Shown one piece after another: positions 54,652 through 63,845 of a stretch of DNA of 64,000 bases. Source of the DNA: Pseudomonas migulae (GTDB lineage: Bacteria > Pseudomonadota > Gammaproteobacteria > Pseudomonadales > Pseudomonadaceae). A model generated the notes under the pieces. That model did no database searches. It saw only the letters and a list, made by a program, of their open reading frames with translations, and was not told the DNA's origin. Position 1 is the first letter of the stretch, and each line of letters begins with the position of its first letter. The DNA lies in contig NZ_JALJWR010000001.1 of NCBI RefSeq assembly GCF_024169315.1, positions 4,514,501 to 4,578,500 of the forward strand. Reading direction: 5' to 3'. The translations under genes and the position numbers were made by a program.

Positions 54652-54780
54652 GGGCGACCGCGACTTGATTGAGGGAGGAAGCGTTTGCGACACGCGGTCT
54701 TAGGATGCCGTACGGCAAAGCAGGCATAATACCGCTCGCTTCCATCCGGAGGCGCTTCCACTCTTGATCCGGTCGTCCCT

Positions 54781-56103
54781 TTGAACAAACACTCTGCGCC
54801 CATCGCTTTACGCCCCTCGGCTTGTCCGGGGCTGCTGCGTATCGTCCAGGCCAGGGATGGAGGCATCTGCCGGATAAAACTCGCCGGTGGCGTGGTAAGT
54901 GCTGCGCAGGCCCGCGCTATTGCCGATGGCGCACAGCGTTACGGCAGTTCGGTGATCGAGGCGACCAACCGGGCCAACCTGCAGATTCGTGGCATTGCAC
55001 ATGAGCAGGCTGCGCTGATTGAAAGTCTGCTCGCCGCGGATCTCGGCCCTACGAATGCGGCGGGCGACGATGTACGCAATCTGATGTTGAGCCCGAGCGC
55101 AGGCATCGACCGGCAGATGCTGTTCGACACCCGTGACCTGGCTCGGCAGATCCTCGCGACCCTGCAAGAGCACGAGCCCTTCCACAACCTCAGCGCCAAA
55201 TTCGCCGTGCAGCTTGATGGCGGTGAAGGCTTGGCGATGCTCGAGCATCCCCATGATCTGTGGTTGTCCGGTGTCGAGCGAGAAGGCGAGCGGTGGTTGG
55301 CTTTCGGTTTGGCCGGGTGTCCCTCCGACAGGCCGGCGGGTTCGGTGCCGCTGGAAGATGGGCATGGACTTGTGGTCGCCGTGCTTGAGTTGTTCCTGGA
55401 ACTGGCGCAGCCCGATCAAACGCGAATGCGCCAGTTGCTGAGCGAAATGACGACCTCCGGGTTCCTCGCCCGGCTGGCCGAGCGTGTGCCGTTCAAGTCC
55501 GTTGCAGACTGGCAGCGTTCAGTGACTTCAAACGCGCTGCACATTGGCGCCCATCTGCAGACGCAAGCCGGGTTTGTCTATATCGGCGCCGTACCGCCGC
55601 TGGGGCGGCTCGATTGCGCGATGCTCCGGGGCGTTGCTCAGCTGGCGCAGGAATATGGCGATGCGACGTTGCGGTTCACTCCGTGGCAAAGCCTGCTGTT
55701 GCCGAACATTCGCCATGAAAACGCCGATGAAGTCATCCGACGCCTGCATCGGTTGGGCCTGCTGTGCGACGCCGATCAGCCCTTGTCACGATTGATCGCC
55801 TGCACCGGTTCCAGTGGCTGCGGCAAAGGCCTGGCCGACACCAAGGGCGACGCTCTGCAACTGGCCGCGCTGTTGCAGCGTCATGGCCAGGTAATGAACG
55901 TGCATTTGTCCGGCTGCTCGCGTTCCTGCGCCGCCGCGCATGTCGCGCCAGTCACTTTACTGGCTGTCGGCCCCGGTCATTACGACCTCTATTTTCGCGA
56001 AGCGGGGCAGCCGGGTTTCGGCGCCCTGCACGCATGCAACCTTACTATTGAAGCGGTCGCAGCCTTGCTCGACGCCCGCTCACGGAGCCCCTTTGATGCT
56101 TGA
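54781..56103 (+). CDS. cobG: Precorrin-3B synthase CobG
   Basis: Oxygen-dependent enzyme of 440 residues that makes precorrin-3B, the step defining the aerobic cobalamin route. It has the sulfite/nitrite reductase fold; four Fe-S cysteines are C341, C347, C379 and C383 (CTGSSGC and CSRSC). Start is a TTG with no better in-frame codon upstream before a stop, and no strong ribosome site. The end overlaps cobH by 8 bases. Begins the plus-strand run cobG-cobH-cobI-cobJ. Confidence 0.93.
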   Translation: MNKHSAPIALRPSACPGLLRIVQARDGGICRIKLAGGVVSAAQARAIADGAQRYGSSVIEATNRANLQIRGIAHEQAALIESLLAADLGPTNAAGDDVRNLMLSPSAGIDRQMLFDTRDLARQILATLQEHEPFHNLSAKFAVQLDGGEGLAMLEHPHDLWLSGVEREGERWLAFGLAGCPSDRPAGSVPLEDGHGLVVAVLELFLELAQPDQTRMRQLLSEMTTSGFLARLAERVPFKSVADWQRSVTSNALHIGAHLQTQAGFVYIGAVPPLGRLDCAMLRGVAQLAQEYGDATLRFTPWQSLLLPNIRHENADEVIRRLHRLGLLCDADQPLSRLIACTGSSGCGKGLADTKGDALQLAALLQRHGQVMNVHLSGCSRSCAAAHVAPVTLLAVGPGHYDLYFREAGQPGFGALHACNLTIEAVAALLDARSRSPFDA

Positions 56104-56722
56104 TTACATCCGCGACGGTCAGGAGATCTATCGCAACTCCTTCGCGATCATTCGCGCCGAGGCCAACCTCGAACGAATCCCGGCCGATCTGGAAAAACTC
56201 GCAGTGCGGGTGATTCACGCCTGCGGCATGGTCGATGCGATTGACGGTCTGCAATTCTCTGAAGGCGCGGGCAAGGCCGGGCGCGATGCGCTGGCCGCCG
56301 GTGCGCCGATTCTGTGTGATGCGCGGATGGTGTCTGAAGGCGTGACCCGCACACGCTTGCCGGCCAACAACGAAGTGATCTGTACCCTGCGCGATGAAAG
56401 CGTTCCGGAGCTGGCTCGCGAGTTGGGCAATACCCGTTCCGCCGCCGCGCTGGAGCTGTGGCGTCCGCACCTGGAGGGCAGCGTCGTGGTGATCGGCAAT
56501 GCGCCGACCGCCTTGTATTACCTGCTGGAAATGCTCGATGCCGGCGCGCCGAAACCGGCGCTGATTCTCGGCTTCCCGGTGGGCTTCGTCGGCGCCGCCG
56601 AATCCAAGGCAGCGCTCGCGGCGGACAGCCGTGGCGTGCCGTTTGTCATCATGCAAGGCCGGCTGGGCGGTAGCGCCATGGCCGCCGCCGCCGTCAATGC
56701 CCTCGCCACGGAGATCGAATGA
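56096..56722 (+). CDS. cobH: Precorrin-8X methylmutase CobH
   Basis: 208-residue enzyme that moves a methyl group from C11 to C12 to give hydrogenobyrinate. [23 protein letters not shown] at the start, VIHACGMVD with the catalytic His near residue 41, and [13 protein letters not shown] near residue 160 are conserved. Its start overlaps the cobG end and its own end overlaps cobI by 4 bases. Confidence 0.95.
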   Translation: MLDYIRDGQEIYRNSFAIIRAEANLERIPADLEKLAVRVIHACGMVDAIDGLQFSEGAGKAGRDALAAGAPILCDARMVSEGVTRTRLPANNEVICTLRDESVPELARELGNTRSAAALELWRPHLEGSVVVIGNAPTALYYLLEMLDAGAPKPALILGFPVGFVGAAESKAALAADSRGVPFVIMQGRLGGSAMAAAAVNALATEIE

Positions 56723-57453
56723 TGCAGCAACCTGGACGTTTGATCGGCCTTGGCGTCGGCCCCGGTGATCCGGAACTGATTACCGTCAAGGCCCTGCGCC
56801 TGCTGCGTGAATCGCCGGTGGTGGCGTACTTCGTCGCCAAGGGCAAAAAGGGCAACGCCTTCGGCATCATCGAAGCGCATTTGCAGGACGCCCAAACCTT
56901 GCTGCCGCTGGTGTATCCAGTGACGACCGAAGCCTTGCCGGCGCCGCTGTCCTATGAGCAGGTGATCAGTGATTTCTACGATGCGGCCGGCGAAGAACTC
57001 GCCGCTCATCTCGATGCCGGACGTGACGTTGCGGTGATCTGCGAAGGTGACCCGTTCTTCTACGGCTCCTACATGTACCTGCACGATCGTCTGGCAGAAC
57101 GTTATGAGGCCGAAGTCGTGCCTGGCGTCTGCTCGATGCTCGGCGGCGCTTCGGTACTCGGCGCGCCGCTGGTGTACCGCAATCAGAGCTTGTCGGTGTT
57201 GTCCGGCGTATTGCCTCACGACGATCTCAAGCGCCGGCTGGCCGATGCCGACGCGGCGGTGATCATGAAGCTGGGGCGTAATTTTCCCAAGGTCCGTCAG
57301 GTGCTCGAAGAGCTCGGTCTGGCGGAGCGCGCGCTTTACGTAGAACGCGCGACCATGGCCAATCAGAAAATCGTGCCGCTGGATCAGGTCGAGCCCATGT
57401 CCTCACCGTACTTCTCGCTGATCATCGTTCCGGGTGAAAGGTGGCAAGGCTGA
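56719..57453 (+). CDS. cobI: Precorrin-2 C20-methyltransferase CobI
   Basis: Class-III SAM methyltransferase of 244 residues that methylates C20. [20 protein letters not shown] at the start (SAM site), [21 protein letters not shown] near residue 102 and the [19 protein letters not shown] block are typical. Stop codon and cobJ start share one base (TGATG). Confidence 0.95.
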   Translation: MMQQPGRLIGLGVGPGDPELITVKALRLLRESPVVAYFVAKGKKGNAFGIIEAHLQDAQTLLPLVYPVTTEALPAPLSYEQVISDFYDAAGEELAAHLDAGRDVAVICEGDPFFYGSYMYLHDRLAERYEAEVVPGVCSMLGGASVLGAPLVYRNQSLSVLSGVLPHDDLKRRLADADAAVIMKLGRNFPKVRQVLEELGLAERALYVERATMANQKIVPLDQVEPMSSPYFSLIIVPGERWQG

Positions 57454-59156
57454 TGACTCGTCCAGCTCCGGCGATTGTCATCCTCGGCAATGGCAGCCTC
57501 GCGACCGCGCGCAACATTCAACAGCTGTTCCCCGGCGCCCTGATCCATGGTCTGGCCGAACGGGTTGAAGGCGCGGACCGCGTCTATCACGAGTTCGGCG
57601 CAACCCTGCGCGAACTTTATCAGCAGGACACGCCGATCATTGCCCTGTGCGCGGCCGGTATCGTGATCCGCACACTGGCGCCGTTGTTGCTGGAAAAAGG
57701 CGCCGAGCCGCCGGTACTGGCCGTTGCCGAAGACGGCAGCGCGGTGGTGCCGCTGCTGGGCGGCCTGGGCGGCGTGAACGTGCTGGCGCGGGAAATCGCG
57801 GCTGCACTGGACGTGGCGGCGGCAATCACCACCAGCGGTGAGTTGCGATTCGGCACGTGCCTGCTTAATCCACCCAGCGGTTATGCCCTCGGCGACCTGG
57901 AACTGGGCAAGCGCTTTGTGTCCGATTTGCTGGCCGGTGAAACAGTGCGCATCGAAGGCGAAGCGCCGTGGTTGGCGCAGGCGCAGTTGCCTGAAGATCC
58001 GCACGCGCGGCTGGCCGTTCATGTGGGGTATGCCGAGCGAATGCCGGCGACCCATGAGCTGCTGATCTATCCGCGCAATGTGCTGGTGGCGGTCAGTGCC
58101 GGCGGGGCGAACTTGCCGGGGGCGATTCGCGACACGTTGCATCAGGCCAGAATCGCAGTGCAATCCGTGGCGTTGCTGCTGGCCGCCGACAGCGAAATGG
58201 CCAATCCGACGTTGCGTGAAGCAGCCCTTGAACTGGGCGTGCCGCTGCGCTTTGCCGACGATGTGGGTGCGGTCAGCGAACTGGCACGTAACGCCGTCGG
58301 CCAGCCTGTTTCGATCTTTGGCGACGACGCCATTGCCATCGCGGTTGCCGAGAAACCATTGGACCCTCTGTCGATTGGCCGTCCTCGCGGCCGCCTCGCG
58401 GTGATCGGCCTTGGCCCCGGCGCTGCCGAACTGATGGTGCCGGCAGTGAAGGCCGAGTTGGCGCGCGCCAACGATGTGCTCGGCTACGAAACCTATGTGC
58501 GCATGGCCGGCCCGTTCCGCGCCGATCAAGTGCTGCATTGCACCGACAACCGCGAAGAGATGCAGCGCGCGCGTCATGCGTTCGAGCTGGCGGCGCAGGG
58601 GCGTTCGGTGGTGGTGATTTCGTCGGGCGATCCGGGCGTTTTTGCCATGGCGGCGGCGGTGCTCGAAGCACTGCACGAGTCTGCCGATGCTGCATGGCAT
58701 AACGTCGATCTGGAGATTTTGCCGGGTGTCTCTGCGTCGCTGGCGACAGCGGCGCAGGCGGGAGCGCCACTGGGCCACGACTTCTGTGTGTTGTCGCTGT
58801 CGGACAACCTCAAGCCTTGGGACATCATCGAGAAGCGCCTCGATCTGGCGTCGCAGGCTGACCTTGCCCTGGCGTTCTACAACCCGATCTCACGCTCCCG
58901 TCCCTGGCAACTGGGCCGAGCGTTGGAAATCGTCGCTCGGCACCGTACGCCTGAAACGCCAGTCGTTTTGGGACGTGACATCGGCCGCCCGGGTCAGACG
59001 TTGCGAGTGACAACTCTCGGACAATTGACCCCGGACCAGGTAGATATGCGCACCATGGTCCTGGTGGGATCCTCTACTACTTGCGTATTCAAGCGGCAGG
59101 ATGGCGGTGACTGGGTCTACACCCCTCGCTGGTATGGAGAGAAACCCGTCTCCTGA
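57453..59156 (+). CDS. cobJ: Fused CbiG-like / precorrin-3B C17-methyltransferase CobJ
   Basis: Bifunctional protein of 567 residues. Residues 1-310 are CbiG-like (ALCAAGIVIRTLAPLL near residue 65, and the later VLVAVSAGGANLPGAIRDTL), a domain that opens the C20 lactone in related pathways. Residues about 313-567 are the CobJ methyltransferase for ring contraction (RLAVIGLGPGAAELMVPAV; later ISSGDPGVFAMAAAVLEAL). The start at 57453 shares a base with the cobI stop; a codon four residues earlier is also possible. Fusion of the two is usual in Pseudomonas. Confidence 0.93.
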   Translation: MTRPAPAIVILGNGSLATARNIQQLFPGALIHGLAERVEGADRVYHEFGATLRELYQQDTPIIALCAAGIVIRTLAPLLLEKGAEPPVLAVAEDGSAVVPLLGGLGGVNVLAREIAAALDVAAAITTSGELRFGTCLLNPPSGYALGDLELGKRFVSDLLAGETVRIEGEAPWLAQAQLPEDPHARLAVHVGYAERMPATHELLIYPRNVLVAVSAGGANLPGAIRDTLHQARIAVQSVALLLAADSEMANPTLREAALELGVPLRFADDVGAVSELARNAVGQPVSIFGDDAIAIAVAEKPLDPLSIGRPRGRLAVIGLGPGAAELMVPAVKAELARANDVLGYETYVRMAGPFRADQVLHCTDNREEMQRARHAFELAAQGRSVVVISSGDPGVFAMAAAVLEALHESADAAWHNVDLEILPGVSASLATAAQAGAPLGHDFCVLSLSDNLKPWDIIEKRLDLASQADLALAFYNPISRSRPWQLGRALEIVARHRTPETPVVLGRDIGRPGQTLRVTTLGQLTPDQVDMRTMVLVGSSTTCVFKRQDGGDWVYTPRWYGEKPVS

Positions 59157-59471
59157 GATTATGCGTTATTGATAAAGAGGGCTTCACGGAATCCTATGGG
59201 GAACACGTTCCCCATAGGATGCGTACTCAATCAAATCGGCGTTATTGCTTCTGTTTTTTACGTGTTCTATGTAACCACCATTCTGTAAGAGAATTATTTA
59301 CTTGGGTGTGTATCTAGTCATCTTTTCAATTTTTCTATTGTTGTTAATAAACTGTTGCACATGCGTATTTGGTTTGGTCTTTTAGTTGTTGAAGTTGTTT
59401 TTTTGATGCGATAAGTTTTAGTTGAGAGCTAATTGGAGCTGTCGCATTATTTACATTAAAAGGATTTTAAG
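59157..59471. other. AT-rich intergenic region
   Basis: 315 bases between cobJ and the second unknown-family gene, clearly poorer in GC than the rest, with many T runs. It contains the perfect palindrome at 59191-59220 and must contain the promoter of the next gene. No RNA gene recognised. Confidence 0.6.
59191..59220. promoter_or_regulatory. 30-bp perfect palindrome
   Basis: ATCCTATGGGGAAC and GTTCCCCATAGGAT are exact reverse complements around AC. It lies 34 bases after the cobJ stop. No T run follows, so it could be a poor terminator, a dimeric protein site or an RNA hairpin. Confidence 0.6.
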
Positions 59472-60254
59472 ATGAATGACTTGGAAGCAAATGCGTATTT
59501 CGATCAGTGTTTTGAACAATGCCAGGCAAAGCTGGCTCTAGCAGGCCCGAAGATTCAGGCTCGCTCGGCAAGGGCGCTGCCGATTGATCGGAATGAGTTG
59601 AATGCCGCAATCATGGGCGATGCAATCGTCGGTTTTCTGGATGGGATGAGCAGGCGTAACAAGAGTATTGTAAAAAACACATATGCCTATGCCGCGATCA
59701 CTTCAAAGATCTTGCATCCGGGTGAAAAAGAAAAGGTCATTCGGTACGAAGTCTTCAAAAAGCTGATGTTTTCCATGGGTTGGACCGAGTATTTCGGTGC
59801 CATGACTGAATACAAGAGCAGCACTGCGAAGTTGACGATGGATAATGTAGCGCTGGATATCGTCCATTCTGCCTTAGGTGGTGTGGCCGGGACTGCCGCG
59901 AATGCGATGAAGGTCGTAGCGGACAAAACCATCGAGGCGCTTAAGAAACAACCCGAGGCCGTCAAACTGTTCGAACATCACGCGACAGATGGGAAGGGCA
60001 TCAACTTTGGTGTTTCTGTTTGCAAGCAAGATAAAGACGAAGAAGTCACAATGATTGTGGGTACGGTGAACTGTAATGCATCGGCCCAAACCACTAAGGT
60101 TCTTTTTGTCGAATGGGACAGCTCTAACCTTGAGATCTATCAAGGTAAGGCACACTTTGCCATTCACGAGGAAGACTTTAGGCAAGAGGCTAAAATCATC
60201 AAGTTCCTCGACGGTCTTCGAGAAGCGATTTTTATGGAATACTCGCCGGTTTAA
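59472..60254 (+). CDS. Unknown protein, member 2 of a two-member family
   Basis: Unrecognised 260-residue protein with no signal peptide; shares motifs with the 53899-54651 protein (GMSRRNKSIVKNT, LMFSMGWTEY, and VLFVEWDSSNLEI followed by a C-terminal helix). The middle has a Gly/Ala-rich helix (VHSALGGVAGTAANAMKVVA). AAAAGGA lies before its ATG, as in member 1. The region is AT-rich with many Lys codons, unlike neighbours, which hints at horizontal origin. Function unknown. Confidence 0.75.
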   Translation: MNDLEANAYFDQCFEQCQAKLALAGPKIQARSARALPIDRNELNAAIMGDAIVGFLDGMSRRNKSIVKNTYAYAAITSKILHPGEKEKVIRYEVFKKLMFSMGWTEYFGAMTEYKSSTAKLTMDNVALDIVHSALGGVAGTAANAMKVVADKTIEALKKQPEAVKLFEHHATDGKGINFGVSVCKQDKDEEVTMIVGTVNCNASAQTTKVLFVEWDSSNLEIYQGKAHFAIHEEDFRQEAKIIKFLDGLREAIFMEYSPV

Positions 60255-60304
60255 ATGGGCGTGTGCCAGAGGTATTGGCCTCTGGCTTCCAGTCTCTTGC
60301 GCAA

Positions 60305-60901
60305 CTAAGGCACGAGATACCCTTTAACTCCCGTGAAAATGATCTGCGCCGCCAACGCGCACACAAACAACCCCATCAACCGGCTGACAATCTGCAAGCC
60401 CTGGTCACCAAGAATTCGCTCGATGCGGTTCGACAGATAAAGCACCACACCCACCGTGAAACTGGCCAGGGCGATGCTGAGGATGGCGGTGAGTTTGTCG
60501 TCCCAGTGCGGCTGGCTCACACCCATCACCAGCAATGCACCGATGGTGCCGGGGCCGACTGTCAAAGGGATGGTCAGCGGCACGATGGTGACGTCCTGCT
60601 GCACGTTGTCGGTCTGGACCGCTGACTTGCCTTGCGCCATGCCGAGCGCCGAGATGAACAGTACGCTGCCGGCGCCGATGCGGAACGCGTCCACGGTGAT
60701 GCCGAACACGTTGAAAATGACCCGGCCGAACAGGTACAGCAAGACGCTGGATACCAGCGTGGCCGTCGCCACTTTCCACGCCAGCCGCCGTTGTTCCTTG
60801 CGTGAATAACCGCGGGTCAGGCTGATGAAGCAGGACAACACGAAGAACGGGCTGTAGAGCACCAGCATCTTCAGGTAAACGCTGAACAACACATGGAGCA
60901 T
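60305..60901 (-). CDS. MarC-family inner-membrane protein (UPF0056)
   Basis: Six-helix membrane protein of 198 residues. ALGMAQGK, VPLTIPLTVGPGTIGALLVMG and GLFVCALAAQIIFTGVKG are family blocks. MarC was once linked to multiple antibiotic resistance, but that was not confirmed; the role is unknown. It is transcribed toward the AT-rich island and follows retS on the same strand after 64 bases. Confidence 0.9.
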   Translation of the reverse strand: MLHVLFSVYLKMLVLYSPFFVLSCFISLTRGYSRKEQRRLAWKVATATLVSSVLLYLFGRVIFNVFGITVDAFRIGAGSVLFISALGMAQGKSAVQTDNVQQDVTIVPLTIPLTVGPGTIGALLVMGVSQPHWDDKLTAILSIALASFTVGVVLYLSNRIERILGDQGLQIVSRLMGLFVCALAAQIIFTGVKGYLVP

Positions 60902-60965
60902 GGGGCAAGCTCACTGGCGAGGGAAGTCGTGGGGGAGTCTATCAGGCGTCGCCGGGTCTGTCGGC

Positions 60966-63746
60966 TCAGGACGTTTGAGCCGTCGCGCGGTTCTGCTGAT
61001 CGCGCTGGGCGACCCAATGCTCGATCAGTTCGCGCAACTGCGACAGCTCGACCGGTTTGGCCATATGCCCGTCCATGCCCGCCTGGCGCGCACGCTCTTT
61101 ATGCTCGGCGAGGATATGCGCGGTCAACGCTACGACAGGCGTGCGAACCCGCTGGTTGCCCACTTCCCAGGCGCGCAATTGCTGGGTGGCCGAGAAACCA
61201 TCGAGAATCGGCATTTCGCAGTCCATCAATACCAGGTCGTAACGCTGGGCCTTCATCGCCTGCAAGGCCTCTTCGCCATTGCTGGCGGTGTCCGGTTGCA
61301 GGTTGAGTTTGCCCAGCATGCCGCGAATGACCTTGGTCGAAATGCTGTTGTCTTCGGCGACCAGAATGCGGAAATCGCTGGGGACCTTGACCGGCAGGGT
61401 CGGGCCTGTGGGCAGGTGTGGCGAAGCGACGAGGCCCTTGTTGCGCTGGTTCAGTTCATCCGCCAGCGTGGTCTTGAGGGTGTAGCCGGCCACCGGTTTG
61501 GCGAGGATGCGCTTTATCCCGGAGTTGCGCGCGATGATCTTGCTCGGCGCATTGCTGATGCCGGTGAGCATGATCAGCAGGATGTCGTGGTTGAGGCTCG
61601 GGTCTTCCTTGATCTTGGCCGCCAGTTGCATGCCGGTCATGCCGGGCATGTTCTGGTCGAGCAGGACCACGTCGAAGTAATCGCGCAGGTGAGCCTTGGT
61701 ACGCAGCAGGGCCAATGCTTCCTTGCCGGACGGAACAGCGCTGACATTCAGACCCCAGGCGCTGCATTGTTGCACCAGCACTTTGCGGCAGGTGTCGTTG
61801 TCGTCCACCACCAGCACACGTGCACCCTGCAGCGGGCCATCGAGATCGGAGGTCGGATGTTCGAGGCGGTCAGGGTCGAGGGGCAGGGTCAGCCACAAGG
61901 TACTGCCCTGGTTGGCGCCGCTCTTGACGCCGAATTCGCCTTGCATCAAGCGAATCAACTGGCGGGCAATCACCAGTCCGAGGTTGCCGCCCAGTCGGGT
62001 GGCCGAGAGGAAGTTCTTGCTGTGCAGTTCGGCGTGCATCAGCGCGTCGCGTTCTTCGGCGTCCATCGGCTCGCCGCTGTCCTGCACGGCAATGCGCAGG
62101 CGTGGTTTGGCGCTGCGCTCGTCGAGGGCGACGACGATCAGGATCTCGCCTTCGTCGGTTTTCTTCAGGGCGTTTTCCAGCAGGCTCAGCAAGGTCTGGC
62201 GCAGGCGCGTCGGGTCACCGCTGATGACCCGCGGTACTTGCGGCTGGATAAAGCTGATCAGCTCGACGTTCTGCTGTTCTGCCTTGGCGCGGAAGATGCT
62301 CAGGCAATCTTCGATCAGCGCATTGAGATCGAACTGTACATCGTCCAGCTCGATCTGCCCGGATTCGAGTTTGGAGATGTCGAGAATCTCGTTGATCAGG
62401 GTCAGCAGTTCGTTGCCGGCACTGTGGATGGTTTGCACGTAGTCGCGCTGCTTGACCGACAGAGGCGTGCCCAGCAGCAGCTCGGTCATGCCCAGCACGC
62501 CATTCATCGGCGTGCGGATTTCGTGGCTGATCTTCGCCAGGAATTCGGCCTTGGCGTTGATTTCCGCGTTGCTGGCAGCGAGGTCGCGGCTGACACTGAA
62601 GCGGTCTTCGGTGATGCTGCGTTGCCGTTCACTCAGGGCAATGCTCATCAACAGGCCGCTGATGCAGATGAATACCAGCAGGGCGATGATCAGGCCTTGC
62701 GGTTCAATCAGCGTCAGCCCCAGCAGGGCCGGCAGGATGATCAGCGTACCGGCGTTGAATACCACCATGGCGGCCACGAAAAACCGCGCCGGGCGATAGC
62801 CTTTCTGCCAATGCCAGGCACTGACGAACAACATCGTCAGGCCCGCCAGGGCGACCAGCGTGTAGGTGATGATGTTCAGTGGCAGCGTATTGACGAACAG
62901 CAGCAACAGGCCGCAGACGGTGATGAGCAGGATTTCGCCGAGCAGCAGTTTGTTCAGCGGGTGCGGGCCGAGCGGGGCGAAGAAACGGTAGGCAAGCATC
63001 AGCCCGCACGGTGCGGTGAGCAGCAAGGCGAGGTAGGCGCCCGGCGTCTGCACTGAGTGCCAGTCCGGTAACCACGGTCCCGCAAGGTTCAGCAACAGCG
63101 CCAGGCTGAGCATCAACAACGCTTCACAACCCGCCAGCCACAGGCTGCTGCGCGACCGGGTGTAGGCGTATCGAATCAGGTTGTGCAGGACCAGCATGCC
63201 GATGCAGCCGAACAGCAGGCCATAGATCAACGTCTGGCTCTGATTGGCCGCGGTCATGATTGCTGATTGCAGGGTGATGTAGGGCCGCATCTGGTGTTCG
63301 GAAACCAGGCGCAGGTAAACATCGAGGGTCTTGTCGCTTTGCGGCAACGGCAACATGAAGTCGCTGTTGGGTAATGGCCGTTCACCCTGAGGCTGTTCGG
63401 TGCCGGTGTTCAACTGATCGATCAGCTTGTCGCCGTCCAGCACATACAGATTGAGGTGCGACAGGTCGGGTGCAAACACCCGCAGTAATTGCTCGTGCTT
63501 GCCAGGTGAAAGCCTGAAGCGCAGCCAGAGCGCACCGCCGGGCTCGGCCGCGGTGAGGCGTTCGAGTTCGGTGGGGCTGAATTGGTTGGTGTAGCGAGCG
63601 GAACGGATATCGCTCAGCTGCAGGTCGCCCTGTTCGTCGAGCAATATCGCCCAACCACTGCCTTGCACGGCCGCCTGGGCCGGGAGCATGCAGAGCAATG
63701 TCAGCAACGTGACAGTGAAACCTATGGCAATCCTGAGCCAGCGCAC
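60966..63746 (-). CDS. retS: Hybrid sensor kinase RetS
   Basis: Hybrid histidine kinase of 926 residues. Signal peptide, periplasmic 7TMR-DISMED2 sensor (about residues 30-170), seven-helix 7TMR-DISM (about 175-390), kinase with phosphoacceptor-type His408 in FLAKISHEIRTPMNGV, and two receiver domains with Asp697 (VLLDQNMPG) and Asp842 (VLMDCEMPI). All three are offset by exactly 16 from RetS H424, D713 and D858 of P. aeruginosa (942 residues), and purD lies upstream as there. RetS binds GacS and blocks it, which favours motile over biofilm life through Gac/Rsm. Confidence 0.93.
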   Translation of the reverse strand: MRWLRIAIGFTVTLLTLLCMLPAQAAVQGSGWAILLDEQGDLQLSDIRSARYTNQFSPTELERLTAAEPGGALWLRFRLSPGKHEQLLRVFAPDLSHLNLYVLDGDKLIDQLNTGTEQPQGERPLPNSDFMLPLPQSDKTLDVYLRLVSEHQMRPYITLQSAIMTAANQSQTLIYGLLFGCIGMLVLHNLIRYAYTRSRSSLWLAGCEALLMLSLALLLNLAGPWLPDWHSVQTPGAYLALLLTAPCGLMLAYRFFAPLGPHPLNKLLLGEILLITVCGLLLLFVNTLPLNIITYTLVALAGLTMLFVSAWHWQKGYRPARFFVAAMVVFNAGTLIILPALLGLTLIEPQGLIIALLVFICISGLLMSIALSERQRSITEDRFSVSRDLAASNAEINAKAEFLAKISHEIRTPMNGVLGMTELLLGTPLSVKQRDYVQTIHSAGNELLTLINEILDISKLESGQIELDDVQFDLNALIEDCLSIFRAKAEQQNVELISFIQPQVPRVISGDPTRLRQTLLSLLENALKKTDEGEILIVVALDERSAKPRLRIAVQDSGEPMDAEERDALMHAELHSKNFLSATRLGGNLGLVIARQLIRLMQGEFGVKSGANQGSTLWLTLPLDPDRLEHPTSDLDGPLQGARVLVVDDNDTCRKVLVQQCSAWGLNVSAVPSGKEALALLRTKAHLRDYFDVVLLDQNMPGMTGMQLAAKIKEDPSLNHDILLIMLTGISNAPSKIIARNSGIKRILAKPVAGYTLKTTLADELNQRNKGLVASPHLPTGPTLPVKVPSDFRILVAEDNSISTKVIRGMLGKLNLQPDTASNGEEALQAMKAQRYDLVLMDCEMPILDGFSATQQLRAWEVGNQRVRTPVVALTAHILAEHKERARQAGMDGHMAKPVELSQLRELIEHWVAQRDQQNRATAQTS

Positions 63747-63805
63747 GGCGAAATCCCTTCGTAGGTTGATGCCAGAATATAACTATGCGCGGCGCCGGAA
63801 TAGTC

Positions 63806-63830
63806 CGGCAAGGGGCTGAAACCCTTGCCC
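63806..63830. terminator. Hairpin after purD
   Basis: GGCAAGGG and CCCTTGCC pair around a loop of about 7 bases just downstream of the purD stop on the minus strand. There is no T run, so this is a possible transcript end rather than a standard rho-independent terminator. Confidence 0.5.
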
Positions 63831-63845
63831 GACCGAATGGATCGA

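Noticed and set aside
54652..54780. Cobalamin riboswitch before cobG
   Set aside because: No B12-box-like sequence or multi-stem leader could be recognised in the 129 bases; the only strong feature is a distant GGAGG.
60900..63056. Long plus-strand reading frame of about 718 codons
   Set aside because: It lies antisense to retS, has no family resemblance, and reflects GC-rich codon bias of the true gene.
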